Positions 18,445 to 26,548 of a stretch of DNA of 64,000 nt are shown piece after piece. The stretch lies in NCBI GenBank assembly GCA_964596345.1, contig CAZQSZ010000007.1, positions 124,001-188,000 on the forward strand, read 5' to 3'. The number at the start of each line of letters is the position of its first letter. Within the stretch, counting starts at the first letter, position 1. The translations under genes and the position numbers were made by a program. This stretch comes from CADEDV01 sp964596345. GTDB lineage: Bacteria; Bacteroidota; Bacteroidia; Chitinophagales; Chitinophagaceae. Below the pieces are notes generated by a model. The model was not told where the DNA came from, did no database searches, and saw only the letters and a list, made by a program, of their open reading frames with translations.

Positions 18445-18942
18445 TTAGAAATTGTTTTCATCAGCACTGGGGCCATAACTGCCGGGTATAGGTACATTCA
18501 GCAGGCGAAGGTATACACCCAACTGAGCCCGGTGGTGTACGATCTGGCAATAACTCATCCGGATCACATCCGACTTGGGCTCCTTGCTGTACACCTGTTC
18601 ACCGTTGCGTAAGGTCCAGTCGGGCAGCAGGTCTTCGTCCTTTGCATTGGCTAAATGCTTTTTACCATCTGCAAGACTTTCTTCAAAATAACTCACCAAT
18701 TCAGTGGTGGTATCTATTTTTTTGGGTTCATAAGGATTGCTGGCGAAATCAAGCTCTTCTGTGGTCAGCACCATGCTTACCCAGGTGGGCAATTCAGCAA
18801 TATGGGTGGCCAGCTGACGGATGCTCATACTTTTTTCATGCGGTTTCCAATCATATTGATCATTCGGAACTCTTTCCAGCATTTTGCGGGTGGTTTGTGC
18901 TTCTCTTTCCATTTCTTTTAAAAGCTGTTGGATCTGTGACAT
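18445..18942 (-). CDS. DinB-family protein
   Basis: A 165-residue four-helix-bundle protein of the DinB/YfiT superfamily. The usual metal-binding His residues are visible: SIRQLATHIAELPTW in the first half and CQIVHHRAQLGVYLRLL near the end. The superfamily includes thiol transferases and many members of unknown role; the DNA-damage name is historical. Flanked by a terminator; no operon partner. A second, DUF1572-type member of the same superfamily lies at 31496-31942. Confidence 0.85.
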   Translation of the reverse strand: MSQIQQLLKEMEREAQTTRKMLERVPNDQYDWKPHEKSMSIRQLATHIAELPTWVSMVLTTEELDFASNPYEPKKIDTTTELVSYFEESLADGKKHLANAKDEDLLPDWTLRNGEQVYSKEPKSDVIRMSYCQIVHHRAQLGVYLRLLNVPIPGSYGPSADENNF

Positions 18943-19009
18943 AGTTTTTTGTTTTAGAATTCAAAGAAACCATGCACGGGTGACAGCCCTATGTCAGCAG
19001 TAAAAACAA

Positions 19010-19044
19010 ATTTGAAAATAAAAAACCCCTCGGGAGAGGGGTTT
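19010..19044 (-). terminator. Terminator of the RRM protein gene
   Basis: A 9-bp perfect stem (19023-19031 with 19036-19044) with a four-base loop and a T run on the minus strand. Confidence 0.85.
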
Positions 19045-19068
19045 GTATGGGGATCTATTTCATTTTAT

Positions 19069-19470
19069 TTAATAACGATTTCTGTCACGGTCATAACCGC
19101 CGCCGCCACCTTTATTATAGCCACCGCCACCACCACGGCTGTTGTAGCCGCCACCGCCGCCAGATCCACCACGGTAACCGCCACCACCTCCACCGCCGCG
19201 GCTGTTAAATCCGCCGCCTCCGCCACCTTGCTTTTCTTCGGCTTGTTTTACCACGAGTGTTTTACGGCCCAGTGAAATGTCATTCAGACCTTCAATGGCT
19301 TCTTTGGCTTCCGTATCGTTGGGCATTTCCACAAATCCAAACCCACGGCTCTTGCCAGTTTCCCTGTCGATGGAAACCTTGGCAGAAGCAACAGTTCCGA
19401 ATTTTTCAAAAAACTCTTCCAGTTCAGCATCGTCCAGATCATATGGCAGGCCCGCAACAAAAATTTTCAT
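19069..19470 (-). CDS. RNA-recognition-motif protein with Gly-rich tail
   Basis: A 133-residue single-RRM RNA-binding protein. RNP2 is IFVAGL (3-8) and RNP1 is RGFGFVEM (42-49); the RRM ends near residue 80. The rest is a low-complexity tail of Gly with interspersed Arg, Tyr, Asn and Ser (RGG/GYN repeats), like eukaryotic and cyanobacterial glycine-rich RNA-binding proteins. The ATG at 19470 starts right at the first beta strand; an upstream GTG would add six residues. Such proteins are often cold- or stress-induced and may bind many mRNAs. The tail DNA shows strong GGC/GGT repetition, which is coding. Confidence 0.92.
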   Translation of the reverse strand: MKIFVAGLPYDLDDAELEEFFEKFGTVASAKVSIDRETGKSRGFGFVEMPNDTEAKEAIEGLNDISLGRKTLVVKQAEEKQGGGGGGFNSRGGGGGGGYRGGSGGGGGYNSRGGGGGYNKGGGGGYDRDRNRY

Positions 19471-19555
19471 GTAGTTGGTTCTTTTCACAAATGTACAGAA
19501 CTTAAGTGTGTCTGCTACAGGATAATTTCAAACGGTAAATTTTCTGAAAAAACCC

Positions 19556-20320
19556 TTACCCGTTGATCCCTCCACTCACTTCTATCCGTTGCCCGTTGAT
19601 CCACCTGGCATCGTCTGTACAAAGAAAAGCTACTACCGGGCCGATATCATCTGCGTTACCCACACGGCCCAGCGAGGAAAGTGTGCTCAGGATTCCCTTT
19701 AATTGTGGATTATTGCGGATAGCAGCATTATTGAAATCGGTTTCCACGGGGCCGGGTGCAACAATATTGGCACCGATACCTTTTGCCCCCAGCTCTTTTG
19801 CCAGGTATTTGGTAAAAACCTCCACAGCGCCTTTCATGGAAGCATAGACGGAATAACCAGGATTACTGAAACGGGTGGTGCCGGTAGAGATATTAATGAT
19901 ACGGCCACCGCTGTTCAGCATCGGGACACATTTCTGCGTCAGGAAATACACACTCTTAAAATGAACGTTCAGAAAATTATTGAATAACTCTTCTGTTACC
20001 TGTTCAAAAGGAACGGTAGCACCCATACCCGCATTATTGACCAGGAAATCGAAATTTTCTTGTTGCCAGCCTTGTTGTAAAGCATTTTTCAATTGCTGTA
20101 CAAACTGATCAAGAGAAGAGAAATCAGCCATATCTAATGGAATGGCTTTTGCTTTCCGGCCCAGTTGTTCAATTTGTTGTACGGTAGCTGCTGCTTCGGC
20201 TTCATGGGTACGGTACGTAAGGATCACATCAAGGCCTTTGCGGGCAATACTGATGGCCATATCTTTTCCCAGTCCGCGGCTGCCGCCGGTTACGACGGCG
20301 ATCTTTGTTGTTGATGACAT
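19556..20320 (-). CDS. Short-chain dehydrogenase/reductase
   Basis: A 254-residue classical SDR NAD(P)-dependent oxidoreductase. TGGSRGLG (11-18) binds the cofactor, NNAG (95-98) is the structural motif, and catalysis uses S145, Y159 and K163 (YASMK). The C-terminus ends with the usual RWINGQRIEVSGG. Basic residues near the first strand (SRGLGK) suggest NADPH preference. An AraC-type regulator lies 93 bases upstream in the same direction and may control it. Substrate unknown. Confidence 0.9.
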   Translation of the reverse strand: MSSTTKIAVVTGGSRGLGKDMAISIARKGLDVILTYRTHEAEAAATVQQIEQLGRKAKAIPLDMADFSSLDQFVQQLKNALQQGWQQENFDFLVNNAGMGATVPFEQVTEELFNNFLNVHFKSVYFLTQKCVPMLNSGGRIINISTGTTRFSNPGYSVYASMKGAVEVFTKYLAKELGAKGIGANIVAPGPVETDFNNAAIRNNPQLKGILSTLSSLGRVGNADDIGPVVAFLCTDDARWINGQRIEVSGGING

Positions 20321-20413
20321 ATGAATGATTTAATTAGTTGAATGCAAAATTGCCGGGCAAACGGCACACGGACATGGTGACAGGTACAGGAAAAATGGTG
20401 AGTGTTTCAGATT

Positions 20414-20797
20414 TTAGAGCTCTTTGTGCCGGTCGCGGAATTTTTTGGGGGTGGTGCCGGCGTAATGTTTAAAGAATTTGGTGAAATTGGAAGGATCGTA
20501 GGTAAGCTGCCGGGCTATCTGTGCAATGGAAAGATCGGTGGTTAGCAATAGCTCCTTAGAGATATTCAGCAACCTTTCTTCATAAAAGCTGCAACTGGAC
20601 TGACCGGTTACTTCTTTAATGGTATTGCTCAGGTGTACCGGGTGGATGTGCAGCAGTTCTGCAAAATCCCTTATTTCATGGGCTCTGTCCACTTTCCCAT
20701 CTTTTAATTGCTGGATGTGTTTGTCCAGTTCGGCAATATATGCTTTGACGATCTCTCTTTTTCGCACCGAGACGGTAACAGTTCCTGTTTGCTGCAT
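20414..20797 (-). CDS. AraC-family transcriptional regulator, DNA-binding domain only
   Basis: A 127-residue regulator consisting almost only of the two helix-turn-helix units of the AraC family: the first around IRDFAELLHIHPVHLSNTI and the second LSIAQIARQLTYDPSNFTKF with the family ending FFKHYAGTTPKKFRDRH. The normal N-terminal sensor domain is missing; a helical stretch of about 40 residues takes its place. It lies upstream of and in line with an SDR gene, its likely target or operon mate. Confidence 0.88.
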   Translation of the reverse strand: MQQTGTVTVSVRKREIVKAYIAELDKHIQQLKDGKVDRAHEIRDFAELLHIHPVHLSNTIKEVTGQSSCSFYEERLLNISKELLLTTDLSIAQIARQLTYDPSNFTKFFKHYAGTTPKKFRDRHKEL

Positions 20798-20920
20798 AGC
20801 AGGTGCTAAATTAAAGTAATTACCCGGAAGCCGCAGTTGGCGATTCGTGCAACCCTTTTCTTACCGTCCCGGTCCGTTACAATCAACGGTGGCCTCAACA
20901 GGCCGTTGACCGGAACCAAG

Positions 20921-21271
20921 GTGCAAAAAACAGCTGCTTATATATTACTGGCTGCATTTACTGTATTGCAATTTGCAAAACAAGCAAGCTATGCAGAATG
21001 CCGGTTAGCTAATTATTTTGCTGCCAACGGTCAGCCATGCGATTGCGAAAAGATATTCGCTGAAAATACAGCGAAGAGCCCATCAACACAACTGCCGCTC
21101 AGTCACCAGCATCTTCATATAGATGATATGTACAGCTTTGCAATCCCTGATACTGAAAAGGGATGGGAGTTCACTTCAACATCAAATCATAACAGCAGGG
21201 ATGTAAATAAGTGGACAAACGCAGCTGCCGGCTCCATTGACAGGCCCCCATCCTGTATTGTTTTCTCCTGA
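20921..21271 (+). CDS. Small putative membrane protein with CDCEK motif
   Basis: A 116-residue open frame starting at GTG 20921. The first 20-25 residues form one hydrophobic helix (TAAYILLAAFTVLQFAKQ), followed by ECRLANYFAANGQPCDCEKI and a His-containing LSHQHLHIDDMY. This layout (one helix, C-D-C-E-K or C-x-G-K-C, then His-rich tail) recalls small Bacteroidota proteins found near metal-transport genes, but I cannot name the family. The start is uncertain: the frame stays open upstream to a TTG at 20837, and a hairpin (20883-20889 with 20903-20909) precedes the GTG. No good ribosome site is seen. Confidence 0.5.
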   Translation: MQKTAAYILLAAFTVLQFAKQASYAECRLANYFAANGQPCDCEKIFAENTAKSPSTQLPLSHQHLHIDDMYSFAIPDTEKGWEFTSTSNHNSRDVNKWTNAAAGSIDRPPSCIVFS

Positions 21272-21364
21272 TCTTTTATGTAATGCAAGCGGTTGTCATG
21301 TTGTGGTATGACATGATATCGTTGTGCTAAAAATCCTATTTTTTACTTTTTATCATCAATCAAT

Positions 21365-22249
21365 ATGAGAAAATTAGTATTGAGTTGCTGTGCTATAGCC
21401 AGCACAGTCATTATTGCTGCGCAAACCAATAACAGTAAGCCCGAAATATTATATGGAGCCGTGCAGCAAACTGATCTCCAAAAGCCGCCCTACAATAAAT
21501 GGTTTGACAGTATGTATGCTGCTTATGATCCTTCTCCTGTTGTGATCAGCAGAATAAACAAAAAGCAACTGAACGACGTTCGTATCGAAATATTCTTCGG
21601 CACCTGGTGTGGCGACAGCAGGAGGGAAGTACCAAGGTTCCTGAAGATGATGGACCAGTTGGCAGTTCCGGCTTCGAAGATCAGCCTGGTTGCCACCGGC
21701 AGTGATTCTTTGTACAAACAAAGCCCGCAGCATGAGGAAGCCGGGAAAGGAATATTCCGGGTGCCGGTGTTTATTGTTTACAGGAATGAGGCAGAGATCG
21801 GCCGCATCAATGAGTTTCCTGTTACCTCTTTAGAGAAAGACCTGGCAGCAATTCTTGCTGAAGAGTCATACAGTCCCAATTACAGGAGTTTTGCGTTAGT
21901 CAATCGCTGGCTGATCGATGGCAGCCTGCAGGATAAGAACACAAACCTCCGGGGATTGGCCCTGCAACTAAAATATCTTGTTGCCGGGGAGAGAGAATTA
22001 AATAGCCTGGGTTATGTATTGCTGGAACAGGGAAAGAAAGCAGCAGCGTTAAAGTTATTCCAGGTGAATGCATTACTATACCCCGAGTCAGCAAATGTTT
22101 TATCAAGCCTGGGTGAAGGATACTACGAGAATGCCGATCATCATAATGCGGTTGTTACATTAGAAAAGGCAATAGAGCTGAATAAAGAACCGGCATTGGT
22201 AAAAGAGATACTGAAAGTATTATACAAGGCGAAACTGGCTAAAGATTGA
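21365..22249 (+). CDS. Exported thioredoxin-fold protein with TPR C-terminus
   Basis: A 294-residue protein with signal peptide (to about IIAAQ). A thioredoxin-fold domain follows (about 60-165) with IFFGTWCGDSRREVPRFL at the active-site position, so CxxC is replaced by C-G-D-S; only one Cys remains. The C-terminal part (about 195-290) has tetratricopeptide-like helices (SLGYVLLEQGKKAAALKLF and SSLGEGYYENADHHNAV). A normal disulphide oxidoreductase role is unlikely; the single Cys could act as a peroxidase or glutaredoxin-like thiol, or the domain may only bind proteins. A strong terminator follows. Confidence 0.82.
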   Translation: MRKLVLSCCAIASTVIIAAQTNNSKPEILYGAVQQTDLQKPPYNKWFDSMYAAYDPSPVVISRINKKQLNDVRIEIFFGTWCGDSRREVPRFLKMMDQLAVPASKISLVATGSDSLYKQSPQHEEAGKGIFRVPVFIVYRNEAEIGRINEFPVTSLEKDLAAILAEESYSPNYRSFALVNRWLIDGSLQDKNTNLRGLALQLKYLVAGERELNSLGYVLLEQGKKAAALKLFQVNALLYPESANVLSSLGEGYYENADHHNAVVTLEKAIELNKEPALVKEILKVLYKAKLAKD

Positions 22250-22253
22250 GCCG

Positions 22254-22292
22254 AAAGGGGAATGACATTCAGATAATTCATTCCCCTTTTTT
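22254..22292. terminator. Terminator between convergent genes
   Basis: A 12-bp perfect stem (22254-22265 with 22278-22289) with A and T runs on either side, between the stops of the thioredoxin-TPR and SRPBCC genes. Confidence 0.88.
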
Positions 22293-22725
22293 AATTTGCC
22301 TGCACCACCTGGCAATATTTTTCAAGCCCGTCAATACAAGAGTGGATATCTTTTTCGATCAACTGAACAGGTTCATCTTCGTTCACCGTACCGGGCCTGA
22401 ATACCGCAGCCCACCTTATTTCGCAGCTGATCATGTTAACCGGTATGATTTTGATAAAACCGGTAAAGTTGGAATAAGGAAGCGGTGAAGGGTCCTGTAT
22501 GTCGTACAATAATTCCATGACCCTGCTGTCAAGCCGGAGGATGGTTTCTGTATATGTATTCCCGTTATTGGTTACTGTTGTACGCATCGCCACCTCATCA
22601 TTGGTGAGTATACTGTTGTATACTTCGGGATGATACTCTTCCAGGCCGGTAATGCGGCTGATCACTTTCCAGGCGGCTTCCGCAGGCACCTGCAATATTT
22701 TTTTAACGGAGACTTTTTTCATCAC
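22291..22725 (-). CDS. SRPBCC-family (polyketide cyclase/START-like) protein
   Basis: A 144-residue protein with the helix-grip start VSVKKILQVPAEAAWKVISR followed by GLEEYHPEV, typical of the SRPBCC superfamily that binds hydrophobic ligands in a deep cavity. No catalytic residues can be assigned. Start could be either of two adjacent Met codons. It ends at a bidirectional terminator; its upstream neighbour is a membrane protein on the same strand 107 bases away. Confidence 0.8.
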   Translation of the reverse strand: MMKKVSVKKILQVPAEAAWKVISRITGLEEYHPEVYNSILTNDEVAMRTTVTNNGNTYTETILRLDSRVMELLYDIQDPSPLPYSNFTGFIKIIPVNMISCEIRWAAVFRPGTVNEDEPVQLIEKDIHSCIDGLEKYCQVVQAN

Positions 22726-22832
22726 AATAATTTTATACAGGTAAGTTATTATGTGAACTGGAAGAAAGAAAGCAACAAATTGCCGAACTGGGATTTTCGG
22801 CGAATGGATTGCTGCAAACCCTGCAAAAATCG

Positions 22833-23477
22833 TCAGGGCTTGGTGGTCACGGGTAAAGAGCCCTGCTGACTACGATAGAGATAGAGACTTACCCGTATAA
22901 ACCAGAAAAGAAAAACAGCAAAGCTGATCTTTTGGATCACCGGTAAATAGTACAACTCGTTGGTGAAATAGATATAGTTATTTAAAGCACTTAATAACAT
23001 ACATAGCATCCCCATTGCTGCCAGGGAATAATTTTTCTTTTTGTACAAACCAACGGTGACGATTATCAATGCTGTCATTCCCAGGGCCCCGGCTGTATAG
23101 ATCACAGGATCATGTTCTGCAAAAAGAAGGAAGACCATCGTCAGCATAGAGGAGATGCCTGCATACCGGATCAGTATACGACCCGCAGAACGGGAACGAA
23201 AAAGAAAAGAAGCGAAATACCAGAAGAGTGAAAGGCTGATCCCTAATACAGACATGGCGGTAATGGCAACCGGCCGGGCTGTATTGACCTGCCCGTTCTG
23301 TGCATGGTCAGCCATCAGCTCACACCAGTAATTATGTTGCCAGCTGAATCCGGCCGCTGTCCTGTTTATATCAGAACCACCCGGGTATAGCAATGTAGCG
23401 ATGGGATACAGCAATACGTAGAGGCCTATACCGAAGACGGGCAGTAGTATCCATTTGTTATTTTTTTCAGGGAGCAA
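22833..23477 (-). CDS. DUF998-like multi-pass membrane protein
   Basis: A 214-residue inner-membrane protein with about six hydrophobic segments. The segment TLLYPGGSDINRTAAGFSWQ followed by HNYWCEL matches the DUF998 pattern (Y-P-G-G-S...F-S-W-x-H-N-Y-W-C-D/E-L). Function unknown. On the same strand as the SRPBCC gene downstream and a DUF4440-like lipoprotein upstream, with 60-110 base gaps, so loose co-transcription is possible. Confidence 0.72.
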   Translation of the reverse strand: MLPEKNNKWILLPVFGIGLYVLLYPIATLLYPGGSDINRTAAGFSWQHNYWCELMADHAQNGQVNTARPVAITAMSVLGISLSLFWYFASFLFRSRSAGRILIRYAGISSMLTMVFLLFAEHDPVIYTAGALGMTALIIVTVGLYKKKNYSLAAMGMLCMLLSALNNYIYFTNELYYLPVIQKISFAVFLFWFIRVSLYLYRSQQGSLPVTTKP

Positions 23478-23541
23478 CGAAGAAAGTATTGCTCAAATAT
23501 AATATCCCGGTCAGTGATAAAAAGTTAAACTGCACTTTAAT

Positions 23542-23994
23542 TTAATCCCATACATATCTCCAGCTACCATCCTCCTGTTTTTTCCAGACCGTATGAAAAA
23601 CGCCATGTAACTCCTTGATCGTTCCGCTGCTGTCTTTGGATTGCCAGACGTACTTGCCATATGTATATCCCATCCCGCCATCTGCACTGGCTTCCACAAA
23701 ATCAGGTGACCATTTTACCGAGGCTGTTTTAAAATAAGCAGCGGCATAAAAATTCCGGATGGCTTCTTTTCCCCTGATAAGACTGTCATTACCTCTTTTG
23801 ATGACAGCGTTAGAATCGGCAAAGAACCAAAAGGCTTCGGCAATTCCTTTTTCTGCAGCCATGGTTTCAAAATCCTTTTCGGCTTTTGTGATGTCCTCTT
23901 TTGCTTTTGCTGACTGGTTCTCCTGCTGCTCCCGGCAGGAAGAAATGAAACTATAAAAACAGATCAATACCAAAAATGTGATTGTCCTTGTCAT
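23542..23994 (-). CDS. DUF4440/SnoaL-like lipoprotein
   Basis: A 150-residue lipoprotein: signal sequence with lipobox ISSC (Cys at about 20), a charged linker, then an NTF2-like domain of the DUF4440 type (FETMAAEKGIAEAFWFFADS, GKEAIRNFY, YTYGKYVW, and the ending HTVWKKQEDGSWRYVWD). These cone-shaped domains bind small molecules or catalyse varied reactions; no specific activity can be inferred. Monocistronic or first of the group with DUF998 and SRPBCC. Confidence 0.82.
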   Translation of the reverse strand: MTRTITFLVLICFYSFISSCREQQENQSAKAKEDITKAEKDFETMAAEKGIAEAFWFFADSNAVIKRGNDSLIRGKEAIRNFYAAAYFKTASVKWSPDFVEASADGGMGYTYGKYVWQSKDSSGTIKELHGVFHTVWKKQEDGSWRYVWD

Positions 23995-24151
23995 AACGAA
24001 GGTTTATGATTACAAGTTAACCAGAGATTCCTGGAAAAGGATGCCGTTTATAAAAATGCTAAGCCGGTTCATCTGCAGATATAACAGTTCATGCAAGCTT
24101 CCTTTCAACATCAATAACCCCCGTTCTATTTTTATACCTCAAAACCTTATC

Positions 24152-24676
24152 ATGAAAAATAAACTGACCAGGGCTGCCAGGCCCGTTGTACTACTGGCCC
24201 TGATATTTACCTGGGTTTCCTTTAAGAACATCAGTGCTGATGGAAATACAATCCCCAAAGAACTGGTGGGAGAATGGCAGTACGGCACTGCTTCGATGAC
24301 GGAGATCTGGGATAAACCCACCAATACTTTCTTAGGTAACTCTTTTGAACTATCTGTTCGTTTTCATTTCAAAGCGGATGGTACTTACGAAGAATATTTT
24401 GTTGCCGGTTCCCGGTTGATCGGCAGTTGCCGGATCAATGTCTTTAATATCAGCTACGGCACCCTGCAATATGATGCGGCCACCAAACGCATTACCACCA
24501 TCCCCAACCTGGTAAAGAATAAATTCTATAACTGCGGCAGCCTTTCCCAGAGTGAAAAAAAGACGGAGCTGAAAAGTAACAGCTATGAAATAAAACCCTC
24601 GGTTGTTGCGAACGGCACAAAAGTACTGGAGATCAAAAACGGCCCCGGCCCGGCAACGATCTTTTATAAAAAATAA
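24152..24676 (+). CDS. Exported lipocalin-like small protein, unknown function
   Basis: A 174-residue exported protein. The ATG at 24152 gives a signal peptide (RPVVLLALIFTWVSF); the frame extends upstream to 23978 but that part is without coding character. The mature protein starts KELVGEWQYG and shows alternating strands (RFHFKADGTYEEYF, GTLQYDAATKRIT), the pattern of small Bacteroidota lipocalin-like domains measuring W-x-Y/G starts. Two Cys residues (in GSCRINVF and YNCGSL) may pair. No named family recognised. Confidence 0.65.
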   Translation: MKNKLTRAARPVVLLALIFTWVSFKNISADGNTIPKELVGEWQYGTASMTEIWDKPTNTFLGNSFELSVRFHFKADGTYEEYFVAGSRLIGSCRINVFNISYGTLQYDAATKRITTIPNLVKNKFYNCGSLSQSEKKTELKSNSYEIKPSVVANGTKVLEIKNGPGPATIFYKK

Positions 24677-24708
24677 AAAAGAAGGCACGGCTGCTTTATT
24701 TTGCAGTC

Positions 24709-25161
24709 ATGTACAGCCGGCAGGAAGCATCATTGATACGAAAGAGATTCTGGACCAGTTTCGGGCAATATATGCGGCCCGTGAAAGGAGCGGAGGGAGA
24801 TATGGTCAACTGGCTGAATTATAAAACCGGGATCAAACATATTTATTTCCGGATGGATGCCGGTCAACAAAACGCATCCATTGCTATTGAACTGAAACAT
24901 AAGGATACGGCGTTGCAGCAACATTATTTTGAGCAACTGGGTCAGTTACGATCCATCCTGGAGCAAATAACGGGAGAAGCCTGGGAATGGCAATTGCATA
25001 CTACAGATGAAGATGGAAATTGTATCAGCCGTATCGGTACAAGCCTGGTTCCTGTAAATATTTTTAATGAAGCAGACTGGCCTTTCATCATCTCTTTTCT
25101 CAAACCCCGTATTATTGCGCTGGATGAATTCTGGATGCTGGTAAAAGAACAGTTTGAGTAG
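24709..25161 (+). CDS. DUF4268-domain protein
   Basis: A 150-residue soluble protein that as a whole resembles DUF4268: N-terminal REASLIRKRFWTSFGQYM, central GIKHIYFRMDAG and IAIELKH, and a C-terminal W-P-x-I-I-x-F-x-K-P-R-I-I-x-L-D-E-F-W pattern. In other proteins DUF4268 occurs as a C-terminal module of restriction-related or nuclease-like proteins, but here it is alone and no catalytic motif is visible. It is 32 bases after the previous gene and its stop is one base from the end of the convergent oxidoreductase. Confidence 0.8.
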   Translation: MYSRQEASLIRKRFWTSFGQYMRPVKGAEGDMVNWLNYKTGIKHIYFRMDAGQQNASIAIELKHKDTALQQHYFEQLGQLRSILEQITGEAWEWQLHTTDEDGNCISRIGTSLVPVNIFNEADWPFIISFLKPRIIALDEFWMLVKEQFE

Positions 25162-25162
25162 C

Positions 25163-26521
25163 TTAATATTTAAAAACTTTCCCTCCCGCCATCACTTCCT
25201 GTTTTGCTTCATCAAAAGTTGCTTTGAAACCGGTTCTTACCGCAGCGTTGGTCATAATGCTGGCAATGGAATGTTCATAACCGGCTTCCACCGGGGCATT
25301 GGGTTGTTTCCGGCTGCGGATACATTCCATCCAGTTGCGCATATGGGCTGATGTCAGCAAATCGGCTCCTGTATTGGCAGAAGCCACCGCTTTCACACTG
25401 ATATCCGCCAAATCAAGATCAGCAAGAAGATTCGGTTGCATATTCATCGCTTCCGCATGGTTCTTTCTCAACCCGCCTTTGGCAGATACTTTATTGGTGA
25501 TCAGGTTCAGCTCACCACCGTTACCATAATAAATTTCAGCAGGGTTCTCATCACCATTGTGCATCCGGGAACTGAAAGTGACCTGGAAGCCGGTACTGAG
25601 ATCATGGGAAGGACCATAATCAAATACAGCCGTTGTGGTATCCCAGTTTTTGCGTCCGTCTTTCCACATATAAATGCCGCCATTGGCCACCACCGACCTC
25701 GGGTGTTTCAAACCCGTGAACCAATGAACCGTATCGATCTGGTGACACATCCACTGCCCGGGCATACCGGAGGAATAAGGCCAGAACAAACGGTACTCTA
25801 AATATTTTCTGGGATCCCATTGATCAGCCGGTCGGTTGATCAGGAAACGATTCCAGTCGGTGTCTTCCTGTTTTAATTGTGCCACCAATGCAGGCCTCCT
25901 CCAGCGGCCGGGCTGGTTCACATTCCAGGTGAGTTCCACCATGGTGATATTGCCAAACTTACCACTGCGGATAAATTCATTGGCCGCATGATAATTCGGT
26001 CCGCTTCTTCGTTGTGAACCCACCTGTACAATATTGTCAGAAGCTTTGATAGCTTTCAATGCAGCCCGGTTGTCTTCCATGGTTTCTGCAAAAGGTTTTT
26101 CCACGTAGGCATCTTTCCTGGCTTTCACGGCTTCGATGGCATGCACCGCATGCTGGAAATCGGCGGTGCTGATGATGACCGCATCAAGATCTTTCAGGGT
26201 ATACAATTCATCATTGTTCATACATCCTTTGATATCATGTCCCATTTTCTCTTTCAAAAATGCAACACCTTCTTCTCTTCGTATTTTCCAGAGGTCAGAT
26301 ACGGCTACGATATCAAAATTCAGTTCTTTATAATGATTCATAAAACTGGGCAACAAAGCCTGCCGGAAACGATCGGAATAACCCACCGCACCGATACGGA
26401 TACGGTCATTGGCACCGATGATATTGGCATAGCTCTTTGCACTCAAACCCATACCGGTCAGCCATACACCGGTGGCGGCCATACCGGATTGTTTGATAAA
26501 GTCACGACGTGTTTTTGACAT
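25163..26521 (-). CDS. Gfo/Idh/MocA-family oxidoreductase with Tat signal
   Basis: A 452-residue NAD(P)-dependent oxidoreductase. The ATG at 26521 gives TRRDFIKQSGMAATGVWLTG, a typical twin-arginine signal, so the enzyme is exported with its cofactor bound. The Rossmann motif follows (RIRIGAVGYSDRFRQ), then the EKP motif in DAYVEKPFAE, and the C-terminal alpha/beta substrate domain. Such exported members act on sugars or keto-sugars. The next gene in the operon direction (upstream, 26549) encodes a double DUF1080 (3-keto-disaccharide hydrolase) protein, which points to a 3-keto-glycoside pathway in the periplasm. Confidence 0.9.
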   Translation of the reverse strand: MSKTRRDFIKQSGMAATGVWLTGMGLSAKSYANIIGANDRIRIGAVGYSDRFRQALLPSFMNHYKELNFDIVAVSDLWKIRREEGVAFLKEKMGHDIKGCMNNDELYTLKDLDAVIISTADFQHAVHAIEAVKARKDAYVEKPFAETMEDNRAALKAIKASDNIVQVGSQRRSGPNYHAANEFIRSGKFGNITMVELTWNVNQPGRWRRPALVAQLKQEDTDWNRFLINRPADQWDPRKYLEYRLFWPYSSGMPGQWMCHQIDTVHWFTGLKHPRSVVANGGIYMWKDGRKNWDTTTAVFDYGPSHDLSTGFQVTFSSRMHNGDENPAEIYYGNGGELNLITNKVSAKGGLRKNHAEAMNMQPNLLADLDLADISVKAVASANTGADLLTSAHMRNWMECIRSRKQPNAPVEAGYEHSIASIMTNAAVRTGFKATFDEAKQEVMAGGKVFKY

Positions 26522-26548
26522 ACAGAACAATTGAAAGATGAAGAATGA

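Noticed and set aside
19100..19235. Repeated GGC/GGT units that look like a short tandem repeat or CRISPR-like array
   Set aside because: They encode the Gly-rich tail of the RRM protein; there are no spacers. No CRISPR array was seen anywhere in the window.
20837..20920. N-terminal extension of the small membrane protein from a TTG
   Set aside because: The extra residues have no signal-like or conserved features and cover a hairpin; the GTG at 20921 directly precedes the hydrophobic helix.
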